Shown here: positions 45,371-57,221 of the stretch, piece by piece
Position numbering within the stretch: position 1 is the stretch's first letter
Layout: every line of letters starts with the position of its first letter
Origin: Notamacropus eugenii
Lineage: Eukaryota > Chordata > Mammalia > Diprotodontia > Macropodidae
Direction: 5' to 3'
Length of the DNA stretch: 64,000 bases
NCBI RefSeq assembly: GCF_028372415.1
Contig: NC_092874.1
Coordinates: 61,937,865-62,001,864, forward strand
Position numbers and translations under genes: made by a program
The notes under the pieces: model-generated
What the model saw: only the letters and a program-made list of their open reading frames with translations
Told to the model about the DNA's origin: nothing
Database searches by the model: none

Positions 45371-45630
45371 GCCAGTTGGTGCAATAGTTAACACAAAATA
45401 GCATAGACTCATAGGTTGGAACTATCAGCGACTTGAAATGCCAAGCAGCTTCATGCTGCTCCCCACATATGCCCTTCCCCAGAGTGAGATAAATATTATA
45501 TTTATCAGTGTCATGGTCTGGCTCATACCTCTAGGGTTCCAAATCTGTCATTTCGTGTCCCTTTTCAGTTTATTCCATCTTACCCAGTTTTATCCCAATT
45601 CCAAAAGCAAATACTTTATCTTTAAAATGA

Positions 45631-46540
45631 AGGCTGTCTCAAAAGTCTTAGTGTAAGTCTAAGTAGATGCTAAAATAAATCTTAAATTACATTTGCATCA
45701 AAGACTATATCACCAAAACAATGACAATTATATTAAAGAGTGATGATAATAAGAAAACAAAACTCAAAATTGGTCCAAATAGAATACATTACATTACAGG
45801 ATGTTCTAAAAAAAATAGTACAGTTTAAACTTTAATAACTTGAGATCTACAAATGTTACCAACTTACAAAAAACAGAATTTGAAAGGTTTATTACTTTAT
45901 TTTAAAATATTGACATCTTTCAGATTAAATTCAGCTTTAAGTACTGTGTGAAGCTACATATCACTCTAGTCAATTTTCAAACTTTTAACAACTTTGCTGC
46001 TCAGTGACTGAAAGGATCACCTTAGCCTTAAGATCATGCAAAGAATGAGGTCTTGATGCCTACATGCAGTTTTGACTTGACCCCACAAGTCTAATGGAGA
46101 TAGATCAGGTGACAAAGAGGACCAAGCAGCGAGGACCTCCTCTATGCACTAGCATTAGAAACTATCATCCAGAAACTGTGGCACATGTAATATACAATAA
46201 CAGAGTTTTCCATATTGTTAAAATTAAAATTTATTGTTAAAAAAATTCACAAATCTAAATAAACATAAAAGAAATTTAAATAATTATACTTTCAAATGAT
46301 GCTTTTCTAACTTTGCAGCTTTATATTTCTGAAAGTCTAAAAACTCAAATCTGAACTAAGACTTTTAGGACACCCTATAATGTAACTTACTCCATTATTA
46401 AGACTGATTTTGAGAGATTTGTTTTCCCATTATTATCATCCCATTATTTCCCATTATTCTCTTTAGTATAATTACTTTTATTTTGGTGATATAGTCTTTA
46501 ATGCATATGTAATTCAAGATTTTTTTTATTATCTACTTAG
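45631..46540 (-). mobile_element. Decayed Tc1/mariner-type transposon within a long inverted repeat
   Basis: Inverted arms 45659-45798 and 46376-46540 match closely after reverse complementing (both start CTAAGTAGAT and share GACTATATCACCAAAA). Just inside are transposon-like termini, AGGATGTTCTAAAA at about 45799 and, reversed, AGGGTGTCCTAAAAGTCTTA ending near 46377. A third terminus-like copy, AGGCTGTCTCAAAAGTCTTA, lies at about 45631 outside the left arm. Between the termini, the minus strand from about 46139 to 45898 reads as a broken DDE-transposase tail with the motif SPDLSPLD. Several stops make it inactive. Confidence 0.75.
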
Positions 46541-47537
46541 AGCTGCATCTCTTATTCCTGTTTCCTTCCTTGGTTATAAATTTATTTTGTTATGATCTAG
46601 AAAACTTTGTTCCTTTCTAGATCTGTTTATAAGTTCTTTCAACTATAGGTAAAATACTGTGAGTACATTGGCATATAGGAAACTATCCACCTATCACATG
46701 AGAAACCTCACTCTACCAATGTAGGTAGCTTAGCACCTTCTCCAACTTGTACATGAGGGTTACAGAGCCAGCATGTGTCAGAGGCAGGCTTGAGGCCCTC
46801 TGTCCATCCGTTAGGTCAAGCTGTCTCTTAATAGGACAATGCCCTAGTTTATTGATTGTTTTGAGGGAGGAGGGAGCAATACCTAGGAGAGTCCCGTTCA
46901 GCAAGAAAATTGACAGTCTAGCTTCTATTACTGCTTCCAGAATTCCATTATGTAACTTTTTGACCATGTGCCCAAAATGTTTGACAATGGGTGCATTTAA
47001 AATATTCTGTTATTTTAAGCTGTAGGCACTCTACTCAGTGAGTCATACTTATCAAGAACAAATCCCTTTGACCTTAAAATCATTCAACCCCTCCCTTTCT
47101 AGACCCAATATACTTTCCCACAAAAACATGTGATTATATGAAAGCTTTTCTGACAGCAAAAACACAACAAAATAAAAATTAAAAAGGGAGATGGGAATTA
47201 CACAGAAGACTGCGGGGGAATGGGCCAGTGAGGCCTTATCTGGGGTGGTAGGGAGGACCAGAATAGTATATTTTTTTAAAAAGTTCTGCTAAATCCAACT
47301 TGTATAATTTTTCTTTTGTTTGCTAAGCAGTGGCATTAAAGGAAATAATGTAATTAATTCTTTTACTCAGAGGTACTCCCAAGACTTATTAGTAAGTTAT
47401 GCAATAGCTTGAGTATTTTATGGGTAAGACATTGTTCCCACGGTCCATACTCCCAGGTAATGTAGACTTCTAATGTGGCCATGTTTTCCTGTCTCTAGCC
47501 ACGTTTAAATACACTGTAGAAATAGTAGGTATCAAGT
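46541..47537. other. Mostly unrecognised
   Basis: 46690-46840 may be a very diverged reversed MIR (CAACTTGTACATGAGGGTTA, AGAGCCAGCATGTGTCAGAG). The rest has no gene or named repeat. Confidence 0.4.
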
Positions 47538-47689
47538 TTATGTAATTAGAAATTTTCTTGAGTCTAGCCCACTTCTTTCTTCTGTATCAGAACTTTTGTC
47601 AAATTCATCAAAATAGTCTTCCTCATCCTCATGTGTGGACACAATGATCCTTGGGAAAGAAAGTGCTTCAGAATGCCAGGGGAGACCTC
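47538..47689 (-). other. Exon-like acidic ORF of unknown origin
   Basis: On the minus strand a plausible acceptor (TTTCATTTCGTCCCAG, AG at 47691-47690) precedes an open frame that ends in TAA at 47538. It encodes an acidic C-terminus with HEDEEDYFDEFDKSSDTEER. No simple-sequence bias explains it and no repeat is recognised. It could be a last coding exon, an old retrocopy fragment, or chance. No partner exon has been found nearby. Confidence 0.25.
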
Positions 47690-48539
47690 CTGGGACGAAA
47701 TGAAACCACAAGAAACTATAGATAACAATAAATGAGAAAATGCACATGACAAAATTTGAGTGACAGCCATGAAATTAACCCTATTGGGGATTTCCCCCCC
47801 AAATCTCAGAGTTGTCAAGCTGACTTTCAATGTTAAATCACAACATATCCAAATACACAACATTATCCAGTAATTAAATATAATAACTGTCACCAGAAAG
47901 GATTCTTTATTCCCTCTGAATATGTACCTTCCGTGAACCTGCCAAGCCACCTCAAACATAAGACAGGTGCTTTCAACAACGAGCTAAATGCTGCATGTCA
48001 TCCACTTAATTACATAACTACAATTCCTGGAGCTGAAGGGAAAGAATTCTTCGTTGCACTTTTATTGTGAAACAAAATCCATTCCTTGTACTATTCCTGA
48101 AGTAAAAGTATGCATTTGTCATTATCCCATTAAACATAAGAAAATTCAAAGTCAAATCCAAAAGTCAAACACAAAAGCCCATGTGATCGATGGGAAGGTG
48201 TGTGTGTTACTTAATAACATCCCCTTGGACTGGGCCAACCATTCTTTCCATTTTCTGATTCACCAAGATTGTTTCTATATAACTATACGATTCCATTATA
48301 CAATTCCAAAAGAAATTCAGTTATTTAGTGAAATCTACACAAAACTCATTCACACAAAACTCAGATTTGTTTGGTATTTTTTTTAAATGAATTGATTGAC
48401 TTGGAGATTGTGGTGGTATCCCCTAGGCTCCAAGACTCAAGCTGCAATCTTTTCTATCTCAGATTATAACAATATTGTCACGTTTCTAAAACCTCTTACT
48501 CTCCTCTTATTTGTGAACGTTCCCCAGTAGAATCTTAGA
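47690..48539. other. No recognised feature
   Basis: AT-rich. A 110-codon plus-strand ORF at 48054-48386 has no recognisable motif or splice context and is probably chance. Confidence 0.4.
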
Positions 48540-48690
48540 TCTAGGACTGGATTGTAACTTGTCCATTTTGAAGATGAATAAAATGGAGTCTGACAGAAGT
48601 GACCTACCCAAGGCTACATAGGCAGTAAGCAGTAAAGTTGAGATTGTGCTTCCAAGTTTAGCATTCTATCTACTGCATCATCCTTCATCT
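48540..48690 (-). repeat. SINE fragment (minus)
   Basis: AAGTGACCTACCCAAGGCTA and GCATTCTATCTACTGCATCA are reversed CORE-SINE words. Confidence 0.65.
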
Positions 48691-49454
48691 TTTCATCTCA
48701 TACTCTTTCCATCTTCTGGCTGGCTCTCTCTAGATGACCCTGCATCTCGGGCTACTTTTTTCAGTATTAAGTGTTTTCTATCAAGTCTCCTTACTCCCAA
48801 TGCACCGGGCGAGGATCAGTCCATTCCTTGCTCCCACACTATCACTGCCAGATTCTTCCCTCTGCCACAATAACTCTGCAACCACACCTTGTCTGAGGAA
48901 TCCTTGTGAAATCATTATGAAAAATATGCATAGTCAAGCATAACATTCTTTCTATACCAATTTCCAGGTCACTCTCTCTCTTCCTTTCTAAAAGAGTTCA
49001 GCACCTTGCTTACAGCCTTCCTCTTCACACTTATCCATGTCCTCAAAACTGGATATTATATACATTGATGTCACATCAATACATTGATGTCCCAACAAAC
49101 ATCGTAGGCTCCCAGTTCATTAACTGTCTCATTTCCACCATCTACGATATCATCCAGTCACATATAGATCTATGGGTGCCTTAGATCTAACACTCATAAC
49201 TGTATCGTATCTATTATCTAGAACTCAGAAAGTTTCCTTTCCAATCATAATTATCTATACTTCTATCTCTCCCTCTGTCTTAAATTTCCTAAGATTTTTC
49301 TTTGTCCTTATGATGACCTCTGGTCCCTCCAACCATACCCTTCCCAGCTATCTCCCCTGCTGAGGTCTCACTTTCCTCCCTTCACAATGTTAATCTTTGG
49401 ATTGATTTTTCAATATGGAAATGCTTTCTCAAAAATCTATAAGCCTGATAGGTT
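48691..49454. other. Old LINE-like sequence, unclassified
   Basis: Pyrimidine-rich. 48905-48950 repeats a 24-bp L1 word (from AAAATATGCATAGTC) that occurs again at 49536-49560, so it is a small L1 piece. The remainder could not be assigned. Confidence 0.4.
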
Positions 49455-50500
49455 TTTAAACTTTTTTTTCAATTAAGAAACATGTCTCTCATCTCTCCCT
49501 CTTTCTATTAAGAAAAGAAAAATAAAATCCTTGTAAAAATATGCATAGTCAAGCATAACAAAATTTTGTATTGGCAATTTCTAAAAAAAATGCATTCCAC
49601 AGTTTACATTTTTAGCCTTCTGTCTCTCTGTCAAGAGGTGGATTGCATGTTTCATCACTGGTTGGCTAGAACTGGGGTCAGATGCTGCATTGATCATGGT
49701 TCCTAATTCTTTCAAAGTTATTTGTCCTTAAAATGTCCTGATTCTGTTCACTTCACTTTTCGTCAGTTAATACATGTCTTTCTAGGTTTCTCTGAAACTG
49801 TCTTTTTCTTACAGTATGACAACATTATATTACATTATATTACACTCAGGTACCATAATATATTCAGTGATTCTCCAACTAGAAACTAATAACACTCCCT
49901 TAGTTTCCAGCTCTTTCTTACAACAAAAAGAGCTCCTGCAAATATTTTTGTAAATGTGGGATCTTTTATTCTTTCTTTGACTTCTGAACAACTGGGTATA
50001 GTTTCCAATTGCTTTCCAGAATAACTATATCAATTCACAGCTCCACCAATGGGGCATTAATGCATCTATGTTCCCACAGCCTCTCCAGTAATCATATTAC
50101 TTTTTTGTCAATTTTACCAATCTGATATGTATGAGGTAGCCTTTCAAAGTTGATTTAATTTTAATTTCTCTAATTATTAGTGATTCTGTGCATTTTTTTC
50201 CATGTCTAATCACAGCTTTGGATAACTAAGGTGATGCAGTGGGTAGAGTGCCAGATCTAGAATCAGAAAAACCATATTTTTGAGTTCAAATCAGACCTCA
50301 GACACTAGCTGTGTTGGGAATCATTCAGCCCTGTTTTCCTCAGTTTCCTCATATGTGAAATGAGCTGGAGAAGGAAATGGCAAAGTATTCCAGTATCTTT
50401 GCCAAGAAAATTCTAAAATGGAGACATGAAGACTCAGATATGACTACAAAGGACTGAACAACAAAATTCATAACTTAGATTTCTTCCTTTGAAAACTGTA
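49455..50500 (-). mobile_element. L1 3' end (minus), split by a SINE
   Basis: AATATGCATAGTCAAGCATA, TGCATTGATCATGGTTCCTA, TCTTTGACTTCTGAACAACT and CAATCTGATATGTATGAGGT run to about 50215. The L1 resumes at 50466-50500 (TTAGATTTCTTCCTTTGAAA) after the SINE. Confidence 0.85.
50218..50465 (+). mobile_element. Full-length CORE-SINE (MAR1-like) in L1
   Basis: TTGGATAACTAAGGTGATGC head, TTTGAGTTCAAATCAGACCT, GAGCTGGAGAAGGAAATGGC and GGACTGAACAACAAAA end. Confidence 0.9.
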
Positions 50501-51229
50501 CAGGCCTGATGTTTGAATGATTTTATAAATGAGTTTTATAAATGAGTTCCCTTGTATCTCTCCCCATACTCTCAATCCATCCAGCTCAATCCTACCACTC
50601 CACAGTGCTTTTCCTTCTCTTATTGCCTTTTGTCTTAACCATTAGAGGAAATAAAATAAAATAAAAAGTTATCTTTCTGTATAATTGCATCTACAATTAA
50701 GTTTTTCAGAAAGACAAAATATTGTCCAAAAAATGGAACTAGGAACAGGTAACGATCTGTCTCCTACCAAAAACTGAAGTCAACATTTCACTTTTCAGTG
50801 ACTTCTTCTGTTACTATTTTGACATAGCCCATGTCAACATAATTGAGAATTCCACTCAGGATCTAGTCCTATTTTTTATCCCTCTATAGCCCTGATTTTC
50901 TTTAATAAAAGTCTAAGTCTGACTCCTAAGGAAATGCATTGTCAGCTCTGTGCATTTGGTCCTGCTCTCAACCAAATCCCACGTTCCAGGATGTCACTTA
51001 CAGTTTACTTTATTTCAGTGCCAGGCAGAAGTTTCCCTGATTCTAATCCTCACAAATTGAGAACATTCTGGGCAACCATTAGCTTAGACTTATCAAAAAC
51101 ACAATTTGAACTTCAGATTAAAAGAGCTCTCATTCCCCTTTTGAATATTGGTGATTTTTGATAGTGCTGATGAATTCTTAAATATTTAAGCTAAAAGAAA
51201 TTAACAATTTCTAGGGTTTTTTGAAACAA
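50501..51229. other. No recognised feature
   Basis: No gene or named repeat seen. Confidence 0.35.
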
Positions 51230-51712
51230 CAATTAGCTTTACAGATTTAGAGCTAGAAAGGGCCTCAAAGGTTATCTAACTGGGAGAGAAGGGAAAGGAA
51301 AAAGGAAGGGAATAAGCATTTATATAAAACTAACTATGTGCCAGACACTGTGGGAAGTCTTCTTTTTCATTTGGTCCTCACAGCAACCCTATGAGGTAGG
51401 TGTTATTATCCCCATTTTACAGTTGAATAAACTGAGACAAACAGAGGTTAAGTGACTTGCTCAGGATTATACAACTAGTCAGTGTCTGAGGTTGAACTTG
51501 AACTCAGGACTTTCTGACTCCAGATCTAGCACTCTATCCACTGTACCACCTAGCTACTTGAACCTTTTCATTTTGAAGGTAAGAAAACGGAGGCCCAGAA
51601 ATGTTAAATTACCTGCCTAGGGTCCTAAAAGTAAGTTGACATGCCAAGATTTGAAGTTAGGTCTTCTGATTCTATACTCCTTCTGTTCTTTCCATTGTAC
51701 CACATTAACTCT
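51230..51712 (-). repeat. MIR (minus) split by a CORE-SINE (minus)
   Basis: 51300-51557 is a near full-length reversed CORE-SINE (CCCATTTTACAGTTGAATAA, TATCCACTGTACCACCTAGC). The outer MIR pieces are 51230-51290 (TTTAGAGCTAGAAAGGGCCT) and 51558-51712 (AAACGGAGGCCCAGAAATGT). Confidence 0.75.
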
Positions 51713-51729
51713 TGAGTAATACCTCATAT

Positions 51730-51860
51730 TTTTTGGCACCATGATCACCTGGAAAAGACCCAAGGACAGGAATTGAAAAATGAAGAAAAGAAGCATTCTG
51801 GGAGGATGGCAGAATAGGTCACAAGTGTCCAGACTTTCCAGATTTCCTCCACAAACAGAC
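51730..51860 (+). repeat. Unnamed interspersed repeat, copy A
   Basis: Contains a 36-bp stretch (51751-51786) that recurs perfectly in reverse at 54959-54994. Continues with GGGAGGATGGCAGAATAGGT, which resembles a marsupial L1 5' start. Confidence 0.7.
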
Positions 51861-52744
51861 AGAAAATCACCCCAAAATGAACATAAAGCAACAAAAATAA
51901 GGGGGTAAACCAGTTGTCCTCCAAAGATAACTTGAGAAGACCTCAGAAAAGACAAAGCCTCCTGGGGCAAAGGTTTGGCCTGAGGGAAGTGTAGACACCT
52001 ACAAGCTGACTCTACTGGACTGGCAAACAGCCGTTCTGTGTTATGAAAATGCTTCTTGTATTCCAAGAATTGAAAATAAAATAATTTTTTTTTAAATGAA
52101 GATGCCCATGTTGTCTTCACTGCAGATGCAACCCTGTGTTAAGCTGCTGGGCCTCTCATTTTTAATGCCATTTACCTTTACTTGCTTCAGAGAATGAATT
52201 CTAAGAATATTTAGATTAATTTGAGGAAAAAAATGTAGCATTCTTTCAGCTCCTTAGAAGAACCAATTTAAAAAAAAAACCAATAGTGCTCTAATGCAGC
52301 TTTCGTCAATGATCCCCAAATACATTCATATTCTAACATTAGAATCATTTTTATAATGCACATCTGAATAAAATGGAAAAGATAATAGAGCACTGTAGGC
52401 TAGAGGGGCCAGAAATGGTAACCAAATGCCACAAAGGCTCCATCAGCCAGAGGTTTCCATTTGAGTCATCAGCTTGCGACCCTTTCTCCAGGCATTCTTA
52501 GACCTGGGATTGTTGTGGAGATGGGCTCTATTTCACAGCCAGCGTCACCTTCCATTCCAATCGGTCCTACAAACAAAGCCTTCTGAACTTTTTCCAGGCA
52601 CAACAATGCCCTGGGAGAGACCAGGTTATGTCTCTTTGTGTAACAAGTTCAACCATTTACCTGATCATTTCACTTAAACTACCTTTGAGGTCCCACTCAA
52701 CTCTTAGATTCTGTGAACATAAATGCAACTCAACTGCAGTTCAA
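51861..52744. other. No recognised gene
   Basis: The first 200 bp may be L1 5'-leader sequence continuing copy A. The remainder shows nothing identifiable. Confidence 0.35.
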
Positions 52745-53345
52745 TTGATCAAGAGCCAAGAAAGGCCAACCAGAGTGGAGGGCAATCAAAATCTTGTTGT
52801 AAAAGGATCATTTGAGGGAACTGAGGCTTACCCTGGAAAAAAAAAAGGACGTGGAGTCAGCATCAGGTATTTGAATGGCTATCGACAGAAAAAGGAATGT
52901 TTATTTTCCTTGGCATTGGAGGACAAAACTAAGAGAAAGGAAAGGAAGCAGTTGAGAAGCAGACACTGGATTAATAGATGGGAAGATTTCTGAACAAGTA
53001 GGGCTTATTGAAAGTGGAAAAAGACTCAAAAATCAGCAATGTCCCAATCATAGAAGGTCTTCAAGGTGAGGTTAGATGACTCCTTGTCAAGAATATGGGG
53101 GAAAATAAGCCAGACTGGGGGACAAAAGACCTTACTGTGCGATGATAGGCAGGTCGTTTAACTTTTCTAAAAACTTTAATTTCCACATCTAGAAAATAAT
53201 AACAATAAAATTTGCTCTACTTATCTCATGGAGTTGTTACAGCAGAAATGCATTCCATAGAGATATCAGCAGGAATTTCCTGCTCAGGTTCAATCTACTC
53301 AGTGATTTTTGAGGTCCCTTCCAACTCTGAAATTCCACAATTCAA
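52745..53345 (+). mobile_element. CR1/L3 3' end with MIR insertion
   Basis: CATTTGAGGGAACTGAGGCT, TCATAGAAGGTCTTCAAGGT and TGAGGTCCCTTCCAACTCTG mark an L3 end. 53110-53258 is a MIR (GCAGGTCGTTTAACTTTTCT) inside it. Confidence 0.7.
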
Positions 53346-53544
53346 AGAATTAGTTCAACTCACTTTTTTATTGTACTAATTGGCAAAACTTACCAGTTAA
53401 TTCAGTCAAAAGTAATAAACCAATTATGTGAGAAGACATAGCCCTAATGTAATTTCAGGATTTACCCATCGGCCTCATGGCTATCTATCATCTCTACTTC
53501 TGCGATTAGAGAGCTCAGCTGATAAGGATTTGACTATGAAATTG

Positions 53545-53640
53545 CAGACTCCTTAAAAGCAAAATTTCTGAATCCTCACTGCCTAGTACACAATAGGCAC
53601 TTAATAAATGTTTATTGTATACATGAATAAATGTCGATGA
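53545..53640 (+). mobile_element. L2 3' end
   Basis: CCTAGTACACAATAGGCACT and TAATAAATGTTTATTG. 53641-54227 shows no identifiable feature. Confidence 0.7.
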
Positions 53641-54227
53641 CACAGAAGATGCCAGTTCTTTTCCCAACAGATTAGGACACTCAGTAAGATTTTGTTTTAA
53701 CTTTTGAGCTGTGGTACATTAGTGTCTGTGGTAGTAAGCCAACACTAATGACATCTATAACTATCTAGTAAATTTCATATTATAACTTATTTACAGTGGG
53801 GAAAAATTACAACTTCTATTTATTCATGAAAAAAACTGCACACTGTCTTCAGCTGAATTGAGCCCAGAATCTCTAGTATTGGGGTTTAAAAAAAAACCTT
53901 CAGATTTCATTTTCTCTAGCAACGCCCATAGTTCCAACACATCTGAGTCTCTATTTGTTATAAGTCAGATCCAATCTGTCTGAAATTTTAGTTCTCTTTT
54001 GTGATTTCTGTAAACATAATTTCCTCCTTTCATTTTCAATTCATGATACAGGAAAAAAGTTCTCTTTACTGTAAAAAGTCTTAAGCAGAATTCTTCTATC
54101 TTATTTTCAAAGGTGACAAGATGATGCCTGCAAGGCTGTTCCCATTCTGGATAATTCTTACGATAATAATAAAGTGCCTCTAATGTTAAATGTAAAAGTC
54201 ACTCATTTGAATGCTTTACACATAGCA

Positions 54228-54412
54228 AATTAGAGGATTTGAGCTGAAAGGGATCTTAGAGGTCATTCAGTCTAATGCCCCATATTACAGATAAGAAAAC
54301 TGAGGCCAAGACACAGGAAGTACATTGTCCAAAGTCACATAGATAGTAAGTAGTGAAGCAAGCTGTCTGATGACAAAACCATCATTCTCTACATATCACC
54401 ATGCCACTTAAT
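54228..54412 (-). repeat. MIR SINE (minus)
   Basis: TTTGAGCTGAAAGGGATCTT, CAGATAAGAAAACTGAGGCC and CCAAAGTCACATAGATAGTA. Confidence 0.75.
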
Positions 54413-54509
54413 GTTTGTTGGACTGAATTCATGAAAATTTGCCCAATAGTTTTAGTTGAAACGAGCCAAGAATCTCAGATGAGTACCCTGTAACAAAACA
54501 TGGACATCC

Positions 54510-54865
54510 ACCGAGAGGACAGAGGGCTGGGCGTGCAAGCAGAAAGGCCTGAATGAGTTCAAATCCTGCCAGAGATGCTTACTAGCTGACCGATACTTGA
54601 CAAGTCATGAAATTTCTCCAGACTTCAGATTTTTCATCTGTAAAACAGATAATTACAATACCTACTTCTCAAGGTGGGTATATAGATCAAAGGAAAACAA
54701 TATATAAATGTTAGTTTTTCTATAGGGTGGCAGCCAAGGCATAGCAAATGGAGAGCTGATCTCAAAGCCAGGAAGCCCCTAAGTCAAGCCATGCCTCTTA
54801 TACCTATTGTCTCTGTGGTTGAACAAGTCACTCAACTTCTTGCCCTTGAGGCAACTTTCTAACAC
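54510..54865 (+). repeat. Two SINE copies in tandem
   Basis: 54510-54717 is a MIR/CORE-SINE (TGAGTTCAAATCCTGCCAGA, TTTTTCATCTGTAAAACAGA). 54725-54865 is a second, truncated SINE (CAAAGCCAGGAAGCCCCTAA). Confidence 0.65.
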
Positions 54866-54914
54866 CAAATAGCAAGAAAATTGCCAACATGCATTGGGGT
54901 GGGGGGAGGGGGCC

Positions 54915-55016
54915 TGGCATTTCTGACCTATTCTACCATTTTCCCAGAAACCTCCTTATCTTCATTTTTCAATTCCTGTCCTTGGGTCTTTTCCACTTGA
55001 TCATAGTGCCAAAAGA
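54915..55016 (-). repeat. Unnamed interspersed repeat, copy B (inverted relative to A)
   Basis: Reverse complement matches 51730-51830 with few mismatches, including 36 identical bases at 54959-54994. Confidence 0.75.
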
Positions 55017-55295
55017 AATCCTCATTCAGGATTTCTCTATATTAATGAAAGCGCCAGTCCAGGCCCTGGCCCTGTGCCTACTACTTTCGTCCCTACTATG
55101 TGGATGAGCTTTTCCAAGTGAAATCAATACATGCAGTTCTATAGTCAGATCACAGCATGATCTTGGCTATTTTAGAGTTTCCCTTGGGGACCATATCACA
55201 CACACACAGAGACACACACACACAGAGATGAATTGGTCTTACGGCAAAGACTAGAGATGACCAGTGAACAAGTGTATGTATATACACATACATGT

Positions 55296-55608
55296 AGGGG
55301 CAGCTAGGTGGTGCAGTGGATAGAGCACCAGTGCAGGAGTCAGGAGGACCTAAGTTCAAATCTCACCTCAGATACTTGACACTCACTAGCTGTGTGACCT
55401 TGGGCAAGTCACTTAATCCCAATTGCCTCATCTTGGGTCATCTCCAGTCATCGTGATGAGTATCTGATCACTGAATTCAGATGGCTCTGCAGGAGAAGTG
55501 AGGCTGGTGACCTATACAGCCTTCTCTCACTCAAAACAAAGTCAAGTGAAAGTCATGTCATCATTTCTCCAATGGCATGGTCTTCTTCGGCAACAAAGGA
55601 TGAACACA
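55296..55608 (+). mobile_element. Full-length long-tailed CORE-SINE
   Basis: GGGGCAGCTAGGTGGTGCAG to TTCTTCGGCAACAAAGGATG and AACACACA. Low divergence from 15612-15908 and 31212-31526. It ends in a CATA/TATG simple repeat (55606-55700). Confidence 0.95.
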
Positions 55609-55700
55609 CATATGTATGTATGTATAAATATACATGTACATTTGAGCATATGTATGTATACAGATATGTATATATACAGATATATATACATACACATATC
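55606..55700. repeat. TATG/TACA-rich simple repeat
   Basis: Interrupted ATGTATGTAT and ATATACAGATATA units extending from the SINE tail. A smaller CA/GA tract lies at 55197-55226. Confidence 0.9.
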
Positions 55701-56497
55701 AAAAGAATACAAAGAAGATCCCAGCACATCAGATGCCAAAATTATGGAAAGACATAGACAGGAGTCACAAAGACGAGCAACAAGGGATAGATGGCAAGAG
55801 AAAAAATACCCATATCCATGAGATCACAGATTCATTGCAATATTAGAGGGCTGCCCCACAAGCTAATTCTAAAGCACCTTATCCTTCCAATTCTACCTAG
55901 AGCTAACTACACAAAGATAATCTTAGATCAAGGAAGTAGCTCTCAATATATCTGCCGATTTTTAATTACCCCTTCACGCTTTCTTCCTCATGAATGTTCC
56001 TCATGAATTTCTCAAAGAATCTTTGCCAGTAGTGATCAGTGAGGAAACTCAAGACAACAGAAAGCAAACCACTCTTTTCTTATTTTTAATTTTTGAATTT
56101 TTTTTAAATTACAGACTTATCCAGAGATAATCCTAGGGCCTCTTAGTAAATTATTTTTTATATTACCTCTGTATGGTTCTGAGCAAGCTATTTCCATGCT
56201 AATAGACAAGAGGTCTTTATTTTTCTTTTCCTTCCCTTTTCCTCATCATGAACTGAATAAAATAAGGGGGATGGAGGAGAGGATCCCATAACAAACATAC
56301 CAACCAAAAAAAAAAAGAAAAATTATTTTCCCTCTAGTTCTCTATGTCTCACCAGAATCCTAATACCCCTTTCAACAGCCACTTGCTTAAAATACAGATA
56401 ATTTTCAAAAATAAAAAATTCAGAATCACTATAAATAGATATTAAGCTGTATGCTGGTAGGCAAGGAAAAAGATCAAGCTCTCTCCCTGGTGGCAGA
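55701..56497. other. No recognised feature
   Basis: No gene or named repeat in about 800 bp. Confidence 0.35.
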
Positions 56498-56602
56498 GGA
56501 GGAGAAGAAAGATGGATAAAGAAGACAGAAGGAAGAAAAAGGAAGAAGAGGAAGAAGGAGGAGGAAGAGAAAAAAGAAAGGAAAAGAAAGAAAAAGAAAA
56601 AG
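56498..56602. repeat. Purine (GAA/GGA) tract
   Basis: About 100 bp of nearly pure GAAGAA/GGAGGA on the plus strand; the minus-strand Phe/Ser ORF is an artefact. Confidence 0.95.
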
Positions 56603-56604
56603 CA

Positions 56605-56965
56605 ACTCACATTTCTATAGTACTGAGTTAGAATTCAAGATGTGCAAAGTGCTTTTCTCTCCATAGCTCTGTAAGATAAGTAATGCAAAATTATTATCCC
56701 CATTTTACATTATGCTGATAAGGAAACAGAATGGGAGAGGCGAGGCCATCAAAATAGCCCAGTGATCAGATTACTGCCCAGTTCATTTGATTTGTAGATA
56801 CAAGAGGAATGTGTTTTCATTAATGTAGGAACTACCAGTGTGGAAAGTCCCTCTAACAAAACAGATTGGCATTCAGTCTTTGATTTAATAAGAATGTGCT
56901 AAGGAGTGGCCTAGGGCACACAGAGTTTGTGAAGTGATTTGTCCAGGGTCACACAGTGAGTAAAT
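56605..56965 (-). repeat. MIR-like pieces (minus)
   Basis: 56605-56765 (CAAAGTGCTTTTCTCTCCAT, CCCATTTTACATTATGCTGA) and 56905-56965 (AGTGATTTGTCCAGGGTCAC). Confidence 0.6.
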
Positions 56966-57221
56966 GTTGTAAAAGTATCTTCACAAGAAAATCTGCAGTA
57001 GAAATGTCCATATTATGTGATTCCCAGTTCTCCCCTCAGTTTATCAGGATTGCAGAAGCAGATAGAGCAAGAGGATTCACACAGCCTTGGGTAGAAATAG
57101 AGCTGCTAAAGCATTTCTTTTGTGTAAAGTAAACCTTAATAAATTTAAAATGTCTTATTAATAAAGAATGACCTTATCATAAAATGCATGTCTGGGGACA
57201 GATGATCTGGTTTCTTAGAAA

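Noticed and set aside
49060..49100. Short inverted and direct repeat of TACATTGATGT
   Set aside because: Only about 11 bp in pyrimidine-rich old LINE-like sequence; probably chance.
51617..52120. 167-codon minus ORF
   Set aside because: Spans MIR sequence and the unnamed repeat copy A. Parts of the translation recur at the inverted copy B, so it is repeat-derived.
56323..56610. 95-codon minus ORF rich in Phe/Ser
   Set aside because: Antisense of a GAA/GGA purine tract.
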